A DNA stretch of 21,135 bases from Acanthamoeba sp. SK_2022b (taxonomy: Eukaryota > Discosea > Longamoebia > Acanthamoebidae): NCBI GenBank assembly GCA_027943245.1, contig JANDJZ010000874.1:1-21135 (forward strand). Reading direction: 5' to 3'. Positions 1-9,245 of the stretch are shown here, piece by piece. Every line of letters starts with the position of its first letter. Position 1 is the first letter of the stretch. The position numbers and the translations under genes are program-made. The notes beneath the pieces were generated by a model, which saw nothing but the letters and a program-made list of their open reading frames with translations, was not told the DNA's origin and ran no database searches.

Positions 1-52
1 CCCTCTCCTCTCCTCTCCTCTCCTCTCCTCTCATCTCCTCTCCTCTCCTCTC
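1..52. repeat. Pyrimidine microsatellite (CCTCT-type)
   Basis: Near-perfect tandem copies of the 5-mer ctcct, with one substituted unit near position 33. It lies in what looks like the intron before the exon starting at 121, so on the transcribed strand it is a long pyrimidine tract ahead of the cacag acceptor at 116-120. Confidence 0.8.
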
Positions 53-120
53 GTCGTCGCCGTTGCTGTTGGCCCGGTTTGTTTCCCGCTCACGTGTCAT
101 GTTCCGCTTGTCTCGCACAG

Positions 121-472
121 TGATGCGGGAACGATGGGCGATGCTGCCGGTGGCGGCGCGCCTTCCGCTTCTGCTGGCGCCGACGCGACGGCTGCCGCGC
201 ATTACAACTACTACGCCGCCAGTGGGGGCGCTGCCGCCGATCCCTACGGATACGGTGCCTACGACCAGTCTCGAGCTGGCTACACTGGCTACCCTCCACC
301 ACCTCCTCCCGACTATTCGCAAGGTAACCCACCATCACCGCCACCTTAATCTCAGGTGTGCCCCCCCAATCTAACGCGCGCGTGTTGGTCGGGCTGTACA
401 GGCTACTATGGATCGCCAGCTGGCGGCAAGGCGCTGGTGCCGCGAGAAAACCCACGCTACAACCCCTACTAG
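121..472 (+). CDS. C-terminal end of a Gly/Tyr/Pro-rich low-complexity protein (partial)
   Basis: I do not recognise this gene; only its last two exons are visible. Exon 121-323 follows a cacag acceptor and ends before gtaacc. Exon 402-472 follows tacag and ends in TAG. Joining them restores one frame across a split Gly codon. The peptide is Ala/Gly-rich, then Tyr-rich (HYNYYAASGG, DPYGYGAYDQ, YTGYPPPPPP), and ends NPRYNPY. Such Tyr/Gly/Pro tails are common in eukaryotic RNA-binding proteins such as KH or RRM proteins and splicing factors, but no folded domain is visible, so that is only a guess. The N-terminal part lies upstream of the window. The short frame from the internal ATG at 134 could also be read as a start, but the frame is open back to the acceptor and the acceptor is good, so I treat 121 as an internal exon edge. 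Confidence 0.6.
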
Positions 473-963
473 CTGGTTGGTTGGCCCAGATAGCCATTGC
501 TACTATGACGTTGGAGATCGGGCCAAGGTACAAGGCGGCCTCTGATGGTGGTGGTATGTCGCGGTACGCCGTGGGAGCATCCTTGCGGGTACCCTCCACT
601 CTCTACTACAACATCACTATTAAAGACCAAACAAAACAAACAAAACAATAAAAAGAAACAACAATAAAAATACAACTAAACGAACTACTACGTGGAGTAG
701 AAATACACGCTCAACCAACAAGAACTAGTCGTACATAACTAGATCCAATACCGCAATCAATGGCTCTCCATTCATGTTCCCAGTTTGGTTTGCGTTCGTG
801 TTAACCATTCCATTGCAACAACAACACCACACCACTGGAAAAGAAAGACAAAATAAAAGGGCTCTTTTTGGGTTCAGCGAAGCAACGCCCCCAAATTCTT
901 GTCTTGACAAGAAACGTTCGCCTCGAAGTTGTAGAGCCACATTCAGGGACGGCTTGTGTGGCG
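473..963. other. Intergenic region and possible 5' leader of the SAM gene
   Basis: No independent gene is evident. The left half is the 3' UTR of the upstream gene. The right part may hold an extra first exon of the SAM-domain gene: ATG at 760, exon to 787, donor gtttgc, acceptor ttcag ending at 877, then coding in frame with the ATG at 964. The frame from 878 to 963 has no stop and reads plausibly (for example LVLTRNVRLEVVEP). Confidence 0.4.
647..668 (+). terminator. Candidate polyadenylation signals (two AATAAA)
   Basis: Two AATAAA hexamers, at 647-652 and 663-668, lie in an A-rich stretch 175-196 nt after the stop codon at 472. They are the likely 3' end signal of the Gly/Tyr/Pro-rich gene. 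The match to the metazoan consensus is exact; use in this organism is assumed. Confidence 0.4.
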
Positions 964-3900
964 ATGGAAGGAATGCTGCACGGCGTTGCGCCAGATGAGG
1001 AGGCCATCGGGTTCCTTGTGCACGAGATTGGCAAACGGCTTGCACGAAATGAAGGAGAAATCGAACGCGCCACGCAATTGCTGGATGACCACTGGATTGG
1101 AACGCTTAGCGATTGGGCGCGACTCAGCTCAGAACACAAGAAGGAAGTTGGTCTGCCTCTTCTCCTTTCTTCATCTCTAGACGAGCTCGTGCTACAGCGC
1201 GAACGAGAGAACAGCAAGCAGCTGCAGAGTGCTCTTGCAACATCTATTCGCTCTTTGCCCACAGGTGCCTTAGGTACATGTTACGTACATCATCAATATT
1301 ACAATTTTTAATATTGCTATTCATCTTTCATCTTTCATCATCTCTTTGCTGCAACAAAGGGACTTGTTTTATTAGCTCGTATTGCACCACACACTCTCCT
1401 CATGCTGGCTCTTGTATTATTGTGCACCTCTAGGAGACACCAAGCCGGTGCTGGTCGCCTACTGCCTGGACCTGGGCTCCTCCGTTTGCTGCGAAATCGA
1501 AGGCCACATGTTCGAGTTCGAGCCCTCTGGTCTGCTCCTTCCCCGCCCCATCACCACGTGAAGCTGTTCGCCTCTCGCGTTCCCTTCCTCGATCTGACGA
1601 TGGACCATGCACCACAGAGCCATTGGGCAAGTTGCTGCGTCAGTTGGGGCAGGACACGCTCTGCTTTGCTGACGAGCGACGGTCACGACAGCTTCACCCC
1701 TCGACGCCTGTCAAGTACGCACTCACCCCAGGCCGCGTCCTGACCGCAGCTCTACACAGACAGCACTACCTTCTTAAGCCCTACGGCAGCGCCAAAGGTA
1801 CAGCAGAGCCAGTCTGTCGCCCCGACAGAGTCCACTACTCCATAGAGCCTAGCTTACGCAACTGCGTGCGCGCAGCTGTCGATGAGTGGCTGGCGAGTCT
1901 GGGCATGGGCCACTACCGGGCGCCGTTTGAGCGTAGCGGAGTCGACGACTTTCTGGTGCTGCCCTACCTCCGCCCAAACATCCTCGAGGACATGGGCGTC
2001 GTCTCCGCCAATGACCGCAACGCCATCATGCGCGCCGTCAAGAAGCTACAAGACCTCACCGAGCCGCAGTGTAACACGGCCCTATCACTCTGCTGCCTCA
2101 GCTGTCCTTCGCGAGCTCACAACCCCCCCCCCCTGCCTATCCTCCAATTGACGCCGTGCAGTCGTGGGGCTATGGCTGCGACATCTGGGGCTGGGCGTGT
2201 ACGAGGACGCCTTCCTGAAGCACGGAGTGGGTCTACGCACCATCGCGCTGCTTAAGGAGAGCGACTTTGTGCGGATGGGGCTCAACCCGACCCGCACCGC
2301 CCACTTCTTTCACGCCACCAAGTACTACCGCGAGTTCTCCTCTGCTGAAGGTACCCCTTACTACCCCCCCCCCCGCGCCGAATGACGTGGCGGAGGATGT
2401 GCGCGCCGTGTGGCCACCAACCAATTGGGGTTGGCTGTTCTGATTGATCTGACAAACGACGGTTCCCTTAACGACACGCAGCGACCTTCATCTGGCTGCG
2501 ATGGAGTGGCCTGGCGCGCTATGCCTACCAGTTTGCTCGGTTCGTTTTTTCCTATGTTATTTTTATTTATTATTATTTGTTTTAGTTGCGAGTCTCTCGA
2601 GGTCGCCTTGCCGGAGAGAGATCTGACGTCTCTCCCTCTCTCCTCCACACCAGGTATCAGGTGCCGTTCTATGCTCTGCCGCTCGTCAACTTCTTCATCA
2701 TCGACGAGATGGGAGTCACGAATCAGGACAAGGCCCTGCTCTCCGCTCTCCAGTCCCTCAAGTTCTCGCCCGCCTACGCCGTCAAAGGTAACCCTGTCAC
2801 GGGGGGGGGGGCTATCCCACGCATCAGCAGCCAAAGAGCTGCCCCGCTTACGATTGGCCATAAAAACGCGTGGGCACGTTGTTTGTTGTCGGGTCAACAG
2901 CGATGGCCTACTGGTTGCGGGACCTGGAGCTGGACGAGTACGCGCTGGTCTTCTCCAAGAATCTCATGGTGGACTTCATCGAGTCGCTCACCATCCTCAA
3001 CGACCACACCATCAATCGTTTGATCGGGTGCAACGCCGCCCGAGAGAAGATGAAGATCGCCGTATGCTGTTCCTCTCCTCTCCCTCCTTTCCCGCATTTC
3101 ACGCCGACGCTCGCGCTCATGGCCACGCTGCGACAGGTTCGAGAGATGAAGGAGGTGCAGTTCTACTACTCGGCCTCGGCCTCGCTGTTGCAGGACCTCG
3201 TGCTGCAGAAGTACGCCGACGTGTTTGCCAAGCACAAACTCTCCATCGACAGCCTCCCCCTGCTCGACGACACTGGCCTGCTCGAGGTCTCTCCTCTCCT
3301 CTTCACTCCACTCCACTCCACTCCACTGCTCGTCCCGCTCTGTCGCCTGTTGATGTTCTGACCGTCGTGACTGGGACTCCCTTCCTTCCCCCGTGGGGAT
3401 GATCACACGGTTCTCCAGATGGGCTTCACGGACGAGGCAGATCGAAGCGCCATCCTCGCGGCGGTGAAGAAGATCAAGGCCGAGCTTCCCTCTGGCGGTA
3501 CGCCCACCCTCTGCTTTCGTTCGCCACGGGCGCCTGCCCTCCTCGACGCTCACCTGCGCGAGTCGCGTGCGCGTAGCGCTGCGCCTGTTCTACTCCAACG
3601 AACCGAACCTGTACCAGATCGATCACAAGGAGAGCGCCACGTCGCCGCACCGGCCCAACGTCTCCCGCCACAAGCTCGACCGAGGGCATCCGTCTTCGGT
3701 CGACTCCCACCGTCCTGGTGCGCTGTCCACTCGGCCCACGCGCGCCTGCTCGCTCGCCCGGCGCTCACCCGCGCGCTCGATCGTTTCCCCCCCCCCCGCA
3801 CAGAGGACACGCGATCCGTGGAGGAGCTGCTGTCGTTCATCAACGGGACCGAGTCGCCCCTGGCGGCGTCGAAGCACTTTGGCGCCACGCAGCCAGCGAG

Positions 3901-4705
3901 CAACGCGTTCACGCGGGGACCGCTTCACAGCTTTCCCTCTTCTCCCTCGGGGGTGGGCATGTCGCCGTTTGGCCCCGCCGCCGCCGTCCCGTCGTCGTTC
4001 GCCTTCTCCGCGCCGCCGCACTCATCGGCGTCGCTGTCCGCGATCGACCATCGCTCGCGCACGCCGTCGGCCAAGGCCGCGAAGAAGGCCAGGCAGCGTG
4101 CACGCCGCAAGATCAAGGCCGTCACCTCCTCCAACCAAGCCGCCGCCGCTCCCGCCGCGACTTGCGCCGAGGCCACCGCCTCTCCCCCGAAAGCCAAGGC
4201 GAAGGGGACAAGCGTCGTGGGCAACGCTGGCAAGCCGCCGCCGGAGCCGGAGAGCCATGGCCACGCCGACGAGCCTCTGTCTCGCAAAGGCAGCGGGAAG
4301 GCCAGGCCGGAGGAGGCACGGCGGCAACACGACAAGGCCAAGCCCGTTCAGACACCAACGGCGGCCGCCAAGAAGAAGGCCAAGGCAACGCCGGTCGTCC
4401 AGCGAGAAGAGGCGAAAACGGGGGCTGCTGGCGGCACCAAGGGTCGTGCGTCGAGTGGCGACAAGAGCAAGGCGGAGGCGAAGAAGACGAAGAACAAGAA
4501 GGCGAACGCGGACGTGGAGCTGGCGGACGTGCTGGATCCGGCGCTGGAGGAGCAGCTCGACCGGGAGGTGGAGGAGTTCAGGCAGCGTCTCGAGTCGCAC
4601 AGCGCGGCGCTCGACGCGGTTCAGCGGCGCCCCATCCCCTCGACCCTCCGGGCCACCCTCTCCCACTTCAACCCTCAGCAGCTCAAGATCCGCTCGGTCG
4701 ACTAG
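964..4705 (+). CDS. Multi-SAM-domain protein (five tandem SAM domains, basic Ala/Lys tail)
   Basis: Twelve exons join into 871 residues: 964-1264, 1434-1529, 1618-1797, 1846-2070, 2162-2350, 2482-2539, 2654-2787, 2901-3061, 3137-3286, 3419-3497, 3577-3717, 3804-4705. Residues 1-100 contain a SAM-like helical motif (IGTLSDWARLSS). Residues 101-192 are of unknown fold. SAM-like domains fill about 193-267, 268-330, 331-394, 395-450 and 455-524. The last is the most canonical (LVLQKYADVFAKHKLSIDSL, then LLEMGF). The tail from 570 is Ser/Ala/Pro-rich, then Lys/Ala-rich, and ends with a likely coiled coil (LEEQLDREVEEFRQRLESHS). SAM domains mediate protein or RNA contacts and polymerise in scaffolds, so a scaffold role is inferred; no enzyme domain is visible. 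The 48-nt intron 1798-1845 is in frame without a stop and could be retained. The start may be earlier, at 760. The gene is convergent with the next gene. Confidence 0.75.
3305..3324. repeat. Four tandem ACTCC units in an intron
   Basis: Four exact 5-nt units lie inside the 132-nt intron 3287-3418 of the SAM-domain gene. It is a short pyrimidine-rich microsatellite with no evident function. Confidence 0.7.
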
Positions 4706-4800
4706 AAGTGGCGGCCTCTCTTCTCTCTCTCTTGTGCTTGTACTTACAGACAACGCCAGCAGCTAGTACAGTAGTGGCTGCCAGCTGGCTGGGGCTCACC

Positions 4801-5418
4801 TCACTCCTCCTTCTTCAATACGGGCGGGTCTTGGTAGTGCGCCCGAGCCTTCTTCTCGGGCAGGAGAAGCTCTCGCCGAAAGGCAGCCACGTAGCCCAGC
4901 AGCTGGTGGAGCTGGTCCAGCTCTTTCTGGACGTGCCACGTCTAAGCTGGGGTGTCGTTCACGGAGTACGGCGTAATGGGGGCGGCACCTGCAGATCGCT
5001 TTCGAGGCTGGTGATATCGGGCAGGTGTAGGGGCTCGCCATCGAGAAACACGAGCTCGGTCCCTGGGTGAAGCTTTTCCCTTCTAAGTAGCGGGCGCTCG
5101 CAGGGCACCGCGGATAGCACTACACGGAGGGTCAATTGACCTGTACGCCATGTGAAAGAGAGACAGGGCCTCACCGTTAAGCAGCTCGTAGGCTCTTCTG
5201 CTGTTGACGTCGAGTCGTCTATGCAGCTCCTTGACCTCCATGCGCCCCTCTGCTCATGTGTTAAGGCCAATGGTTCCGCAAAGGGTGGGTGGCGTACTAG
5301 CTGCAAGTGCTTGGATGACCTGCTTGGTGAGCTCTTCCAACGGTTTGGCTGAGTCCCCATCAGCTTTCTCCTTCCTCGTGCGCTTCCTCGTCTTCTTGGC
5401 GCCGCTGTTGCTACTCAT
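4801..5418 (-). CDS. Small protein with helix-turn-helix-like segment, function unknown
   Basis: Four exons on the minus strand join in frame to 157 residues: 5298-5418, 5175-5249, 4989-5140, 4801-4926. The donors are gtacgc, gtgagg and gtgccg. The start is the ATG at 5418, giving MSSNSGAKKTRKRTRKEK, a strongly basic N-terminus that could act as a nuclear localisation signal. Residues 28-65 form a probable three-helix unit (LEELTKQVIQALAAKG, MEVKELHRRLDV, SRRAYELLN). This resembles winged-helix recognition segments such as the RRxYDIxN motif of E2F/DP proteins, with RRAYELLN here. The E2F likeness is only a pattern match. Residues 66-116 look beta-rich (LTLRVVL, TELVFLDGEPLHL). Residues 110-140 form a likely coiled coil (SDLQKELDQLHQLLGYVAAF). 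A short DNA-binding or adaptor protein is the best guess. The stop lies 95 nt from the stop of the convergent SAM gene. Confidence 0.6.
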
Positions 5419-5741
5419 GGCTGTGCTCTGTATGTTATTTCTGTGCCGCTTCGCTGCGGGCGAAGACACACACACCAGGAGGACCTGGGCCTCGTCGTGT
5501 TCTCGATGTGCTCTACGCGGAAGTGATGGGCCGGGTCGCACCAGTGGTGAGGTCGCGCAGGGTCGGTACCAACGAATAGCAGGCAACCCGGCTCTGTGGC
5601 CTTGGGCTGCCATTGGCCCATTCTGTTTTTTGTAGACGCTCGATGTGCCGTTAAAAGGGTCTCAAGAAGGAGGCGCTACGCAATCCTCGTTTTCTTTGCT
5701 TTCTTCTACACAGAACGCTACTCTCGTCCACACTGACATAT

Positions 5742-6242
5742 GTCTCCTCACCTCATTCTTGTGCTCCTGCCCATTATTGTCATTGCCATTGTGGCCAAGC
5801 TACACGCCTCCCTCCTTCAGATGAAGCACATCCTGCAGGCAAGATGCACAACAACCACAGCCATGCCACTGGTGGACATCCCAGTTGACAACATCCCTGT
5901 GTCAAGCTTTATTGTCACCTTCACCACAACCTCTTCTTCTACTGTGACCACAACCTTCCCTGTCACCACTACATTGAGCCAGGCAGAGAGGAGGCAGTGC
6001 ACATGGAGGATGCCAAATAGGACACTGCTACACCAGTGTGTCAAAAATGTGGCACTCGATTGGCCTGCCATGAGGTGCATAACCCCCCCCCCCCACATTA
6101 CCACTACATGCACTCTGCCTGACTTGGGTGCTCTTTTTGATTGGTATGTTCACCAGAGGTCCACATTGAAAATATCATCACATCATTGTGCTCCCCAGCT
6201 GGGGCTCCAATCCACAATGACACAAGGTTCAGCATGTTCTAT
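5742..6242 (+). pseudogene. Possible decayed Cys/His-rich coding sequence
   Basis: One forward frame (codons starting at 5742) is dense in Cys and His: HYCHCHCGQ, then CVKLYCHLHH and YCDHNLPCHHYIEPG, then VCQKCGTRLACHEVH. It is interrupted by stops at 5886, 6018, 6120 and nearby. A C-x2-C...C-x-H pattern is typical of zinc-binding modules, including those attached to transposases, so a decayed mobile-element gene is possible. The overlapping frame from the ATG at 5740 is open for 173 codons and starts with a hydrophobic stretch (LILVLLPIIVIAIVA), then Thr-rich sequence. That looks like a frame shadow of the His/Cys codons but cannot be excluded as a small secreted or membrane protein. I cannot assign a family. 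Confidence 0.25.
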
Positions 6243-6680
6243 GCTGGACCCTGTTGAGTGAGGGGCAGGTATCCCTGGCCCTGCCTCATTGCACAATTGA
6301 GGTGAGGGCTCTAGATACTCACTCTGAGTGTGGTGGGGTAGGCCACTGGGCATGCTTCAGGCATCACCCTCACAGTAACTGTGGTGTGGAGAAGACCCAT
6401 GCTGCCTTCTATCCTTCATTTCGATGAAGGAGGGCCACTCCCTGATGCCGGGGGGCGGGTGGGTGGATGGCGCAAGCGTTGCGCACACCTCGCTTCTGTG
6501 GAATTCCAAAAATGAGTGAATAAAATAGATTTTTGAAGCGACTTTCTCCCATAAATGGTATGTTATGTGACGGTTATGCGGCCTTTTTTGCGGATAACAG
6601 CCCCTTCGCTCGTTGGCGTTAATCTGTCATCATAAAATAATTTTTAAAAACACACGGCAACGCACTTTTCTTCCTGACGA

Positions 6681-6697
6681 TGCGCTGTGACAGCGCA
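6681..6697. promoter_or_regulatory. Perfect hyphenated palindrome upstream of MED6
   Basis: TGCGCTG-TGA-CAGCGCA: 7-nt inverted arms around 3 nt, about 236 bp before the MED6 start codon. It could be a dimeric transcription factor site or a short hairpin. Confidence 0.4.
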
Positions 6698-6706
6698 GCT
6701 TCTGAT

Positions 6707-6714
6707 TGACGTCA
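6707..6714. promoter_or_regulatory. CRE-like octamer TGACGTCA upstream of MED6
   Basis: An exact TGACGTCA palindrome (TTGACGTCAA with its flanks) lies about 219 bp before the MED6 ATG and 10 bp after another palindrome. This is the classic bZIP (CREB/ATF) site. Whether it works here is unknown. A TATAAG-like sequence follows at 6729-6734. Confidence 0.4.
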
Positions 6715-6932
6715 ACGAGACGCCACGTATAAGGGGTCCCAGTCCCTCCGCCGCGGCGTGGCCATCAGGTGTTGCCGACACAAGCCCAGGGCAGGAGGAG
6801 GAACAACGAGATGCTGCACTGGCCGGCGACCAAAACGATTAGCGATACGAGGGAAAAATAAAGGGAAAAAAATTTCTCCATAGGTTTTATCGTTGCATTT
6901 CTTTTCGTTATTGTTCCGACCACGAGCCCAGC

Positions 6933-8436
6933 ATGGACCCACAGGAACAGGAGCAGGGCGATGACGAAGCCCTCCTGGGCGTGTGTTTCGCGCACCCCTC
7001 GTGGCATGGCGGACCTCTGGGCCATCACAACGTGCTCGACTACTTCAGCGGTTCTGATTTTTACGACAAGTCGTGCAACAACGAGGTAAGGGACAACATG
7101 TTATCGATTAGAGTGGTAGATTATTCTTTTGTCGCTTTGCTCGCCAAGTGCAAAGCGGGCGCGATCGCCGGGGTAAACGGACGATGATGTGCTCTAAACG
7201 CTCTATATCGCGATGGCAGTTGCTGCGCATGCAAGAGCGCGACATGTCCCTGCTGCGGGCCATGACGGGCCTCGAGTACGAGATCTGCTACGCCGACGAG
7301 GCGCAAGGTTTCTCCTCTCCCCCAAGACCCCCCCTACGCTTTCTCTCTCTCTCTCTCTTTCCCCTCCCTCTAGGTTGATGGTGCTTTGGTGATGACTGAC
7401 AACAACGCTGCATGTGCACCACCAACGGCGCAACTCCGCTACACGCGGCGCACTGCGCAGGCATATTCATGATCTGCAAGCAGATCCGAGAGAGCCCTGA
7501 CCTGGCCCACCCGCAAACCTACTACTACGTCATGCACGGTATACCCCGCCCTCCGCACAAGCCTGGTTTCCGCCCATGTTCTCTGTGGCTCCCTCGTGTT
7601 TTTTTTTTTTTTTTAATATATATATATATATAATACATTAATTTTTTTGTTTTATTAATACGTTTCAAAATAAATAAAAATATTTATATCCGTTTTTTTT
7701 CCTTTGCAGGGACTGTGTACCAGTGCCCCACCATCCGACACGTCCTCACGGCCCGCATGGTACGCTGCGCGCGCGCGTCTCTGCTGCGCCGGGGTGGACC
7801 ACGTGGCTCACGGCCGTGCGTGCGTGGCAGACGACCTGTGCCTACCACTTGGAGGAGGCCTTCCGGATGGTGAGCGCGGCGGTGCGGTTCGATCCCTCGA
7901 CGGAGCCCAACTACACCTACGACTTCACCGCCCCGCTCAACGCCGCCGCCGCCGCCGACGCCCAGCCCGCCGAGGAACTCGACCGAGAGGGTGAGAGCCC
8001 CCCCCCCTCCCTCCCCATCTCCAATCGCCCCCGTGGGAGTTTGGTGCTCACGCGCCGCGCGCGCGGCAGACGACGGAGTGGCGCCGGAGAAGACGCAGGA
8101 GGAGATCTATCGGCTGCAGCAGACGGCCGACCGCTCCTCGCGCATCCTCAATTCCATCGTGGGCCAGGTAACCGACCACATCCACATCGCTGTGTGTGCG
8201 TGCGTGCGTGTGTTTCGCTCATGTTGTGTGTTTGTTGGTTGGCAGTTTCCGCTGCCGGGCGAGGCCGCGCGACCGCCACCACCGACCGCCGCCGGTACGT
8301 GCAAGCGAAAACTTGGCAGCCCTCCCTCTTCCGAGCTCGCGCCTCAGCTGGCACGTGTGCGTGAATGCGGGTTGCAGGCAGAGCGCAGGGCAAGCGGGCA
8401 GGGGACACCAAGAAGAGACGCCTCGTCGACCTTTGA
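6933..8436 (+). CDS. MED6: Mediator of RNA polymerase II transcription subunit 6
   Basis: MED6 is a head-module subunit of Mediator, the nuclear complex linking activators to RNA polymerase II. Eight exons (6933-7085, 7220-7307, 7461-7538, 7710-7759, 7831-7990, 8070-8167, 8246-8294, 8378-8436) give 244 residues, about the size of animal MED6. The family core is clear. Residues 33-51 have the NVLDYFSGSDFYDKSCNNE motif. Next comes LLRMQERDMSLLRAMTGLEY, then MICKQIRESP with TYYYVMHGTVYQCPTIRHVL, then an AYHLEEAFRMV helix. Residues 135-180 are Ala/Pro-rich. The C-terminus is basic (GKRAGDTKKRRL), as in other MED6 tails. Introns are GT-AG. One intron (7539-7709) is very AT-rich and has poly-T and TA runs. 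The gene is convergent with ESF1; their stops are 117 nt apart. Confidence 0.93.
7599..7633. repeat. Poly-T plus TA dinucleotide tract in a MED6 intron
   Basis: Sixteen T residues are followed by about nine TA units within intron 7539-7709. The tract is a strong local drop in GC between GC-rich exons. Confidence 0.8.
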
Positions 8437-8467
8437 CAAGCAGGGCACGACGTTGATGGCCCACAAA

Positions 8468-8473
8468 AATAAA
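8468..8473 (+). terminator. Candidate polyadenylation signal of MED6
   Basis: An exact AATAAA lies 32 nt after the MED6 stop codon, followed by an A-rich run. It fits a short 3' UTR inside the 117-bp gap to ESF1. Confidence 0.5.
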
Positions 8474-8553
8474 CAAACTCTTTTTAAAAAAACAAAAAAA
8501 AACACGATTTTTGCATTTCTTTTTTGGCGTGATGATGACGACAGCAAAAGGCC

Positions 8554-9158
8554 TTACTTGCTTCGCTTGGCGCCGTTGCTGGTGGTGACGGTGGTCGTGG
8601 TGGTCGACTTCCTGCCCTTGCCACCCTTGGCCGACCCGAGCCCCTTGACCTTGACCTGCACACGCCACGTCAGCTACCGCTGTGGCGCGCGGCAAAACGC
8701 ACGTCGCGCAATCATGATTAAGGGGGGGAGGAGGGGGTACGGAGGAGACGAGGGCGCTGAGCGAGGAATCGTTGAAGGGGCCCTTGTTGCGGTCCGAAGA
8801 CGTCTTCGCGGCCGCCTCCGATGAGGCAGCGCTCGATTCGGCGCGCAAGCGAGACCGCTCGACGAGGATCTTGTTGACCGTCTCGCTGTTCTTCTTGATC
8901 CTGCAGGTCACCTCACCGTCAGTCCATGACCAATCGACACACGAACGACACAGGAGAGAAAGGAGCAAAGAGCAAGAGAGAGACAGAGAGACAGAGAGCA
9001 AGAAACGGCATGGTGTGCGTGCCTGGTGGGGTCGATGGCGAATTCGGGTGAGGTGACCAGCTCCTGGAATCGCGGGTCCTTGAGGTCGAGGTCGGCGGCC
9101 GCCTTGGCCTCCTCCTACGCAGCGACACCACCATCACGAGAGGGTGAGCGAGGTCAGC

Positions 9159-9245
<87 letters not shown>

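Larger units (their letters stand above)
5419..6932. other. 1.5-kb region without a confident gene
   Basis: The left end is presumably the promoter and leader of the minus-strand 157-residue gene. The right end, from about 6500, is AT-richer and holds the MED6 promoter. The middle (5740-6250) is less GC-rich than the flanking genes and holds only a broken Cys/His-rich frame. I looked for tRNA and 5S rRNA features and saw none. Confidence 0.5.

Noticed and set aside
2071..2161. Read-through of introns such as 1798-1845 and 2071-2161 in the long 1623-2255 frame
   Set aside because: Splicing at good donors and acceptors joins directly to the next SAM domain. Read-through at 2071 leaves SAM sequence for a low-complexity peptide. 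Only the 48-nt intron at 1798 stays ambiguous.
3718..5070. Long overlapping plus-strand frames (399 and 450 codons) over the SAM gene tail
   Set aside because: They are Arg/Gly/Ala-rich shadows of the Lys/Ala-rich coding frame ending at 4705, and one runs past it into the antisense of the next gene.
5520..5610. Possible tRNA-like fold in a GC-rich stretch
   Set aside because: No B-box (GGTTCGAxTCC-like) or cloverleaf could be made on either strand.
5740..6261. 173-codon protein with hydrophobic N-terminus and Thr-rich body
   Set aside because: It is not called as a gene: it lacks introns, GC-rich codon use and recognisable motifs, and looks like a shifted reading of Cys/His codons. It remains possible and is noted with the decayed frame.
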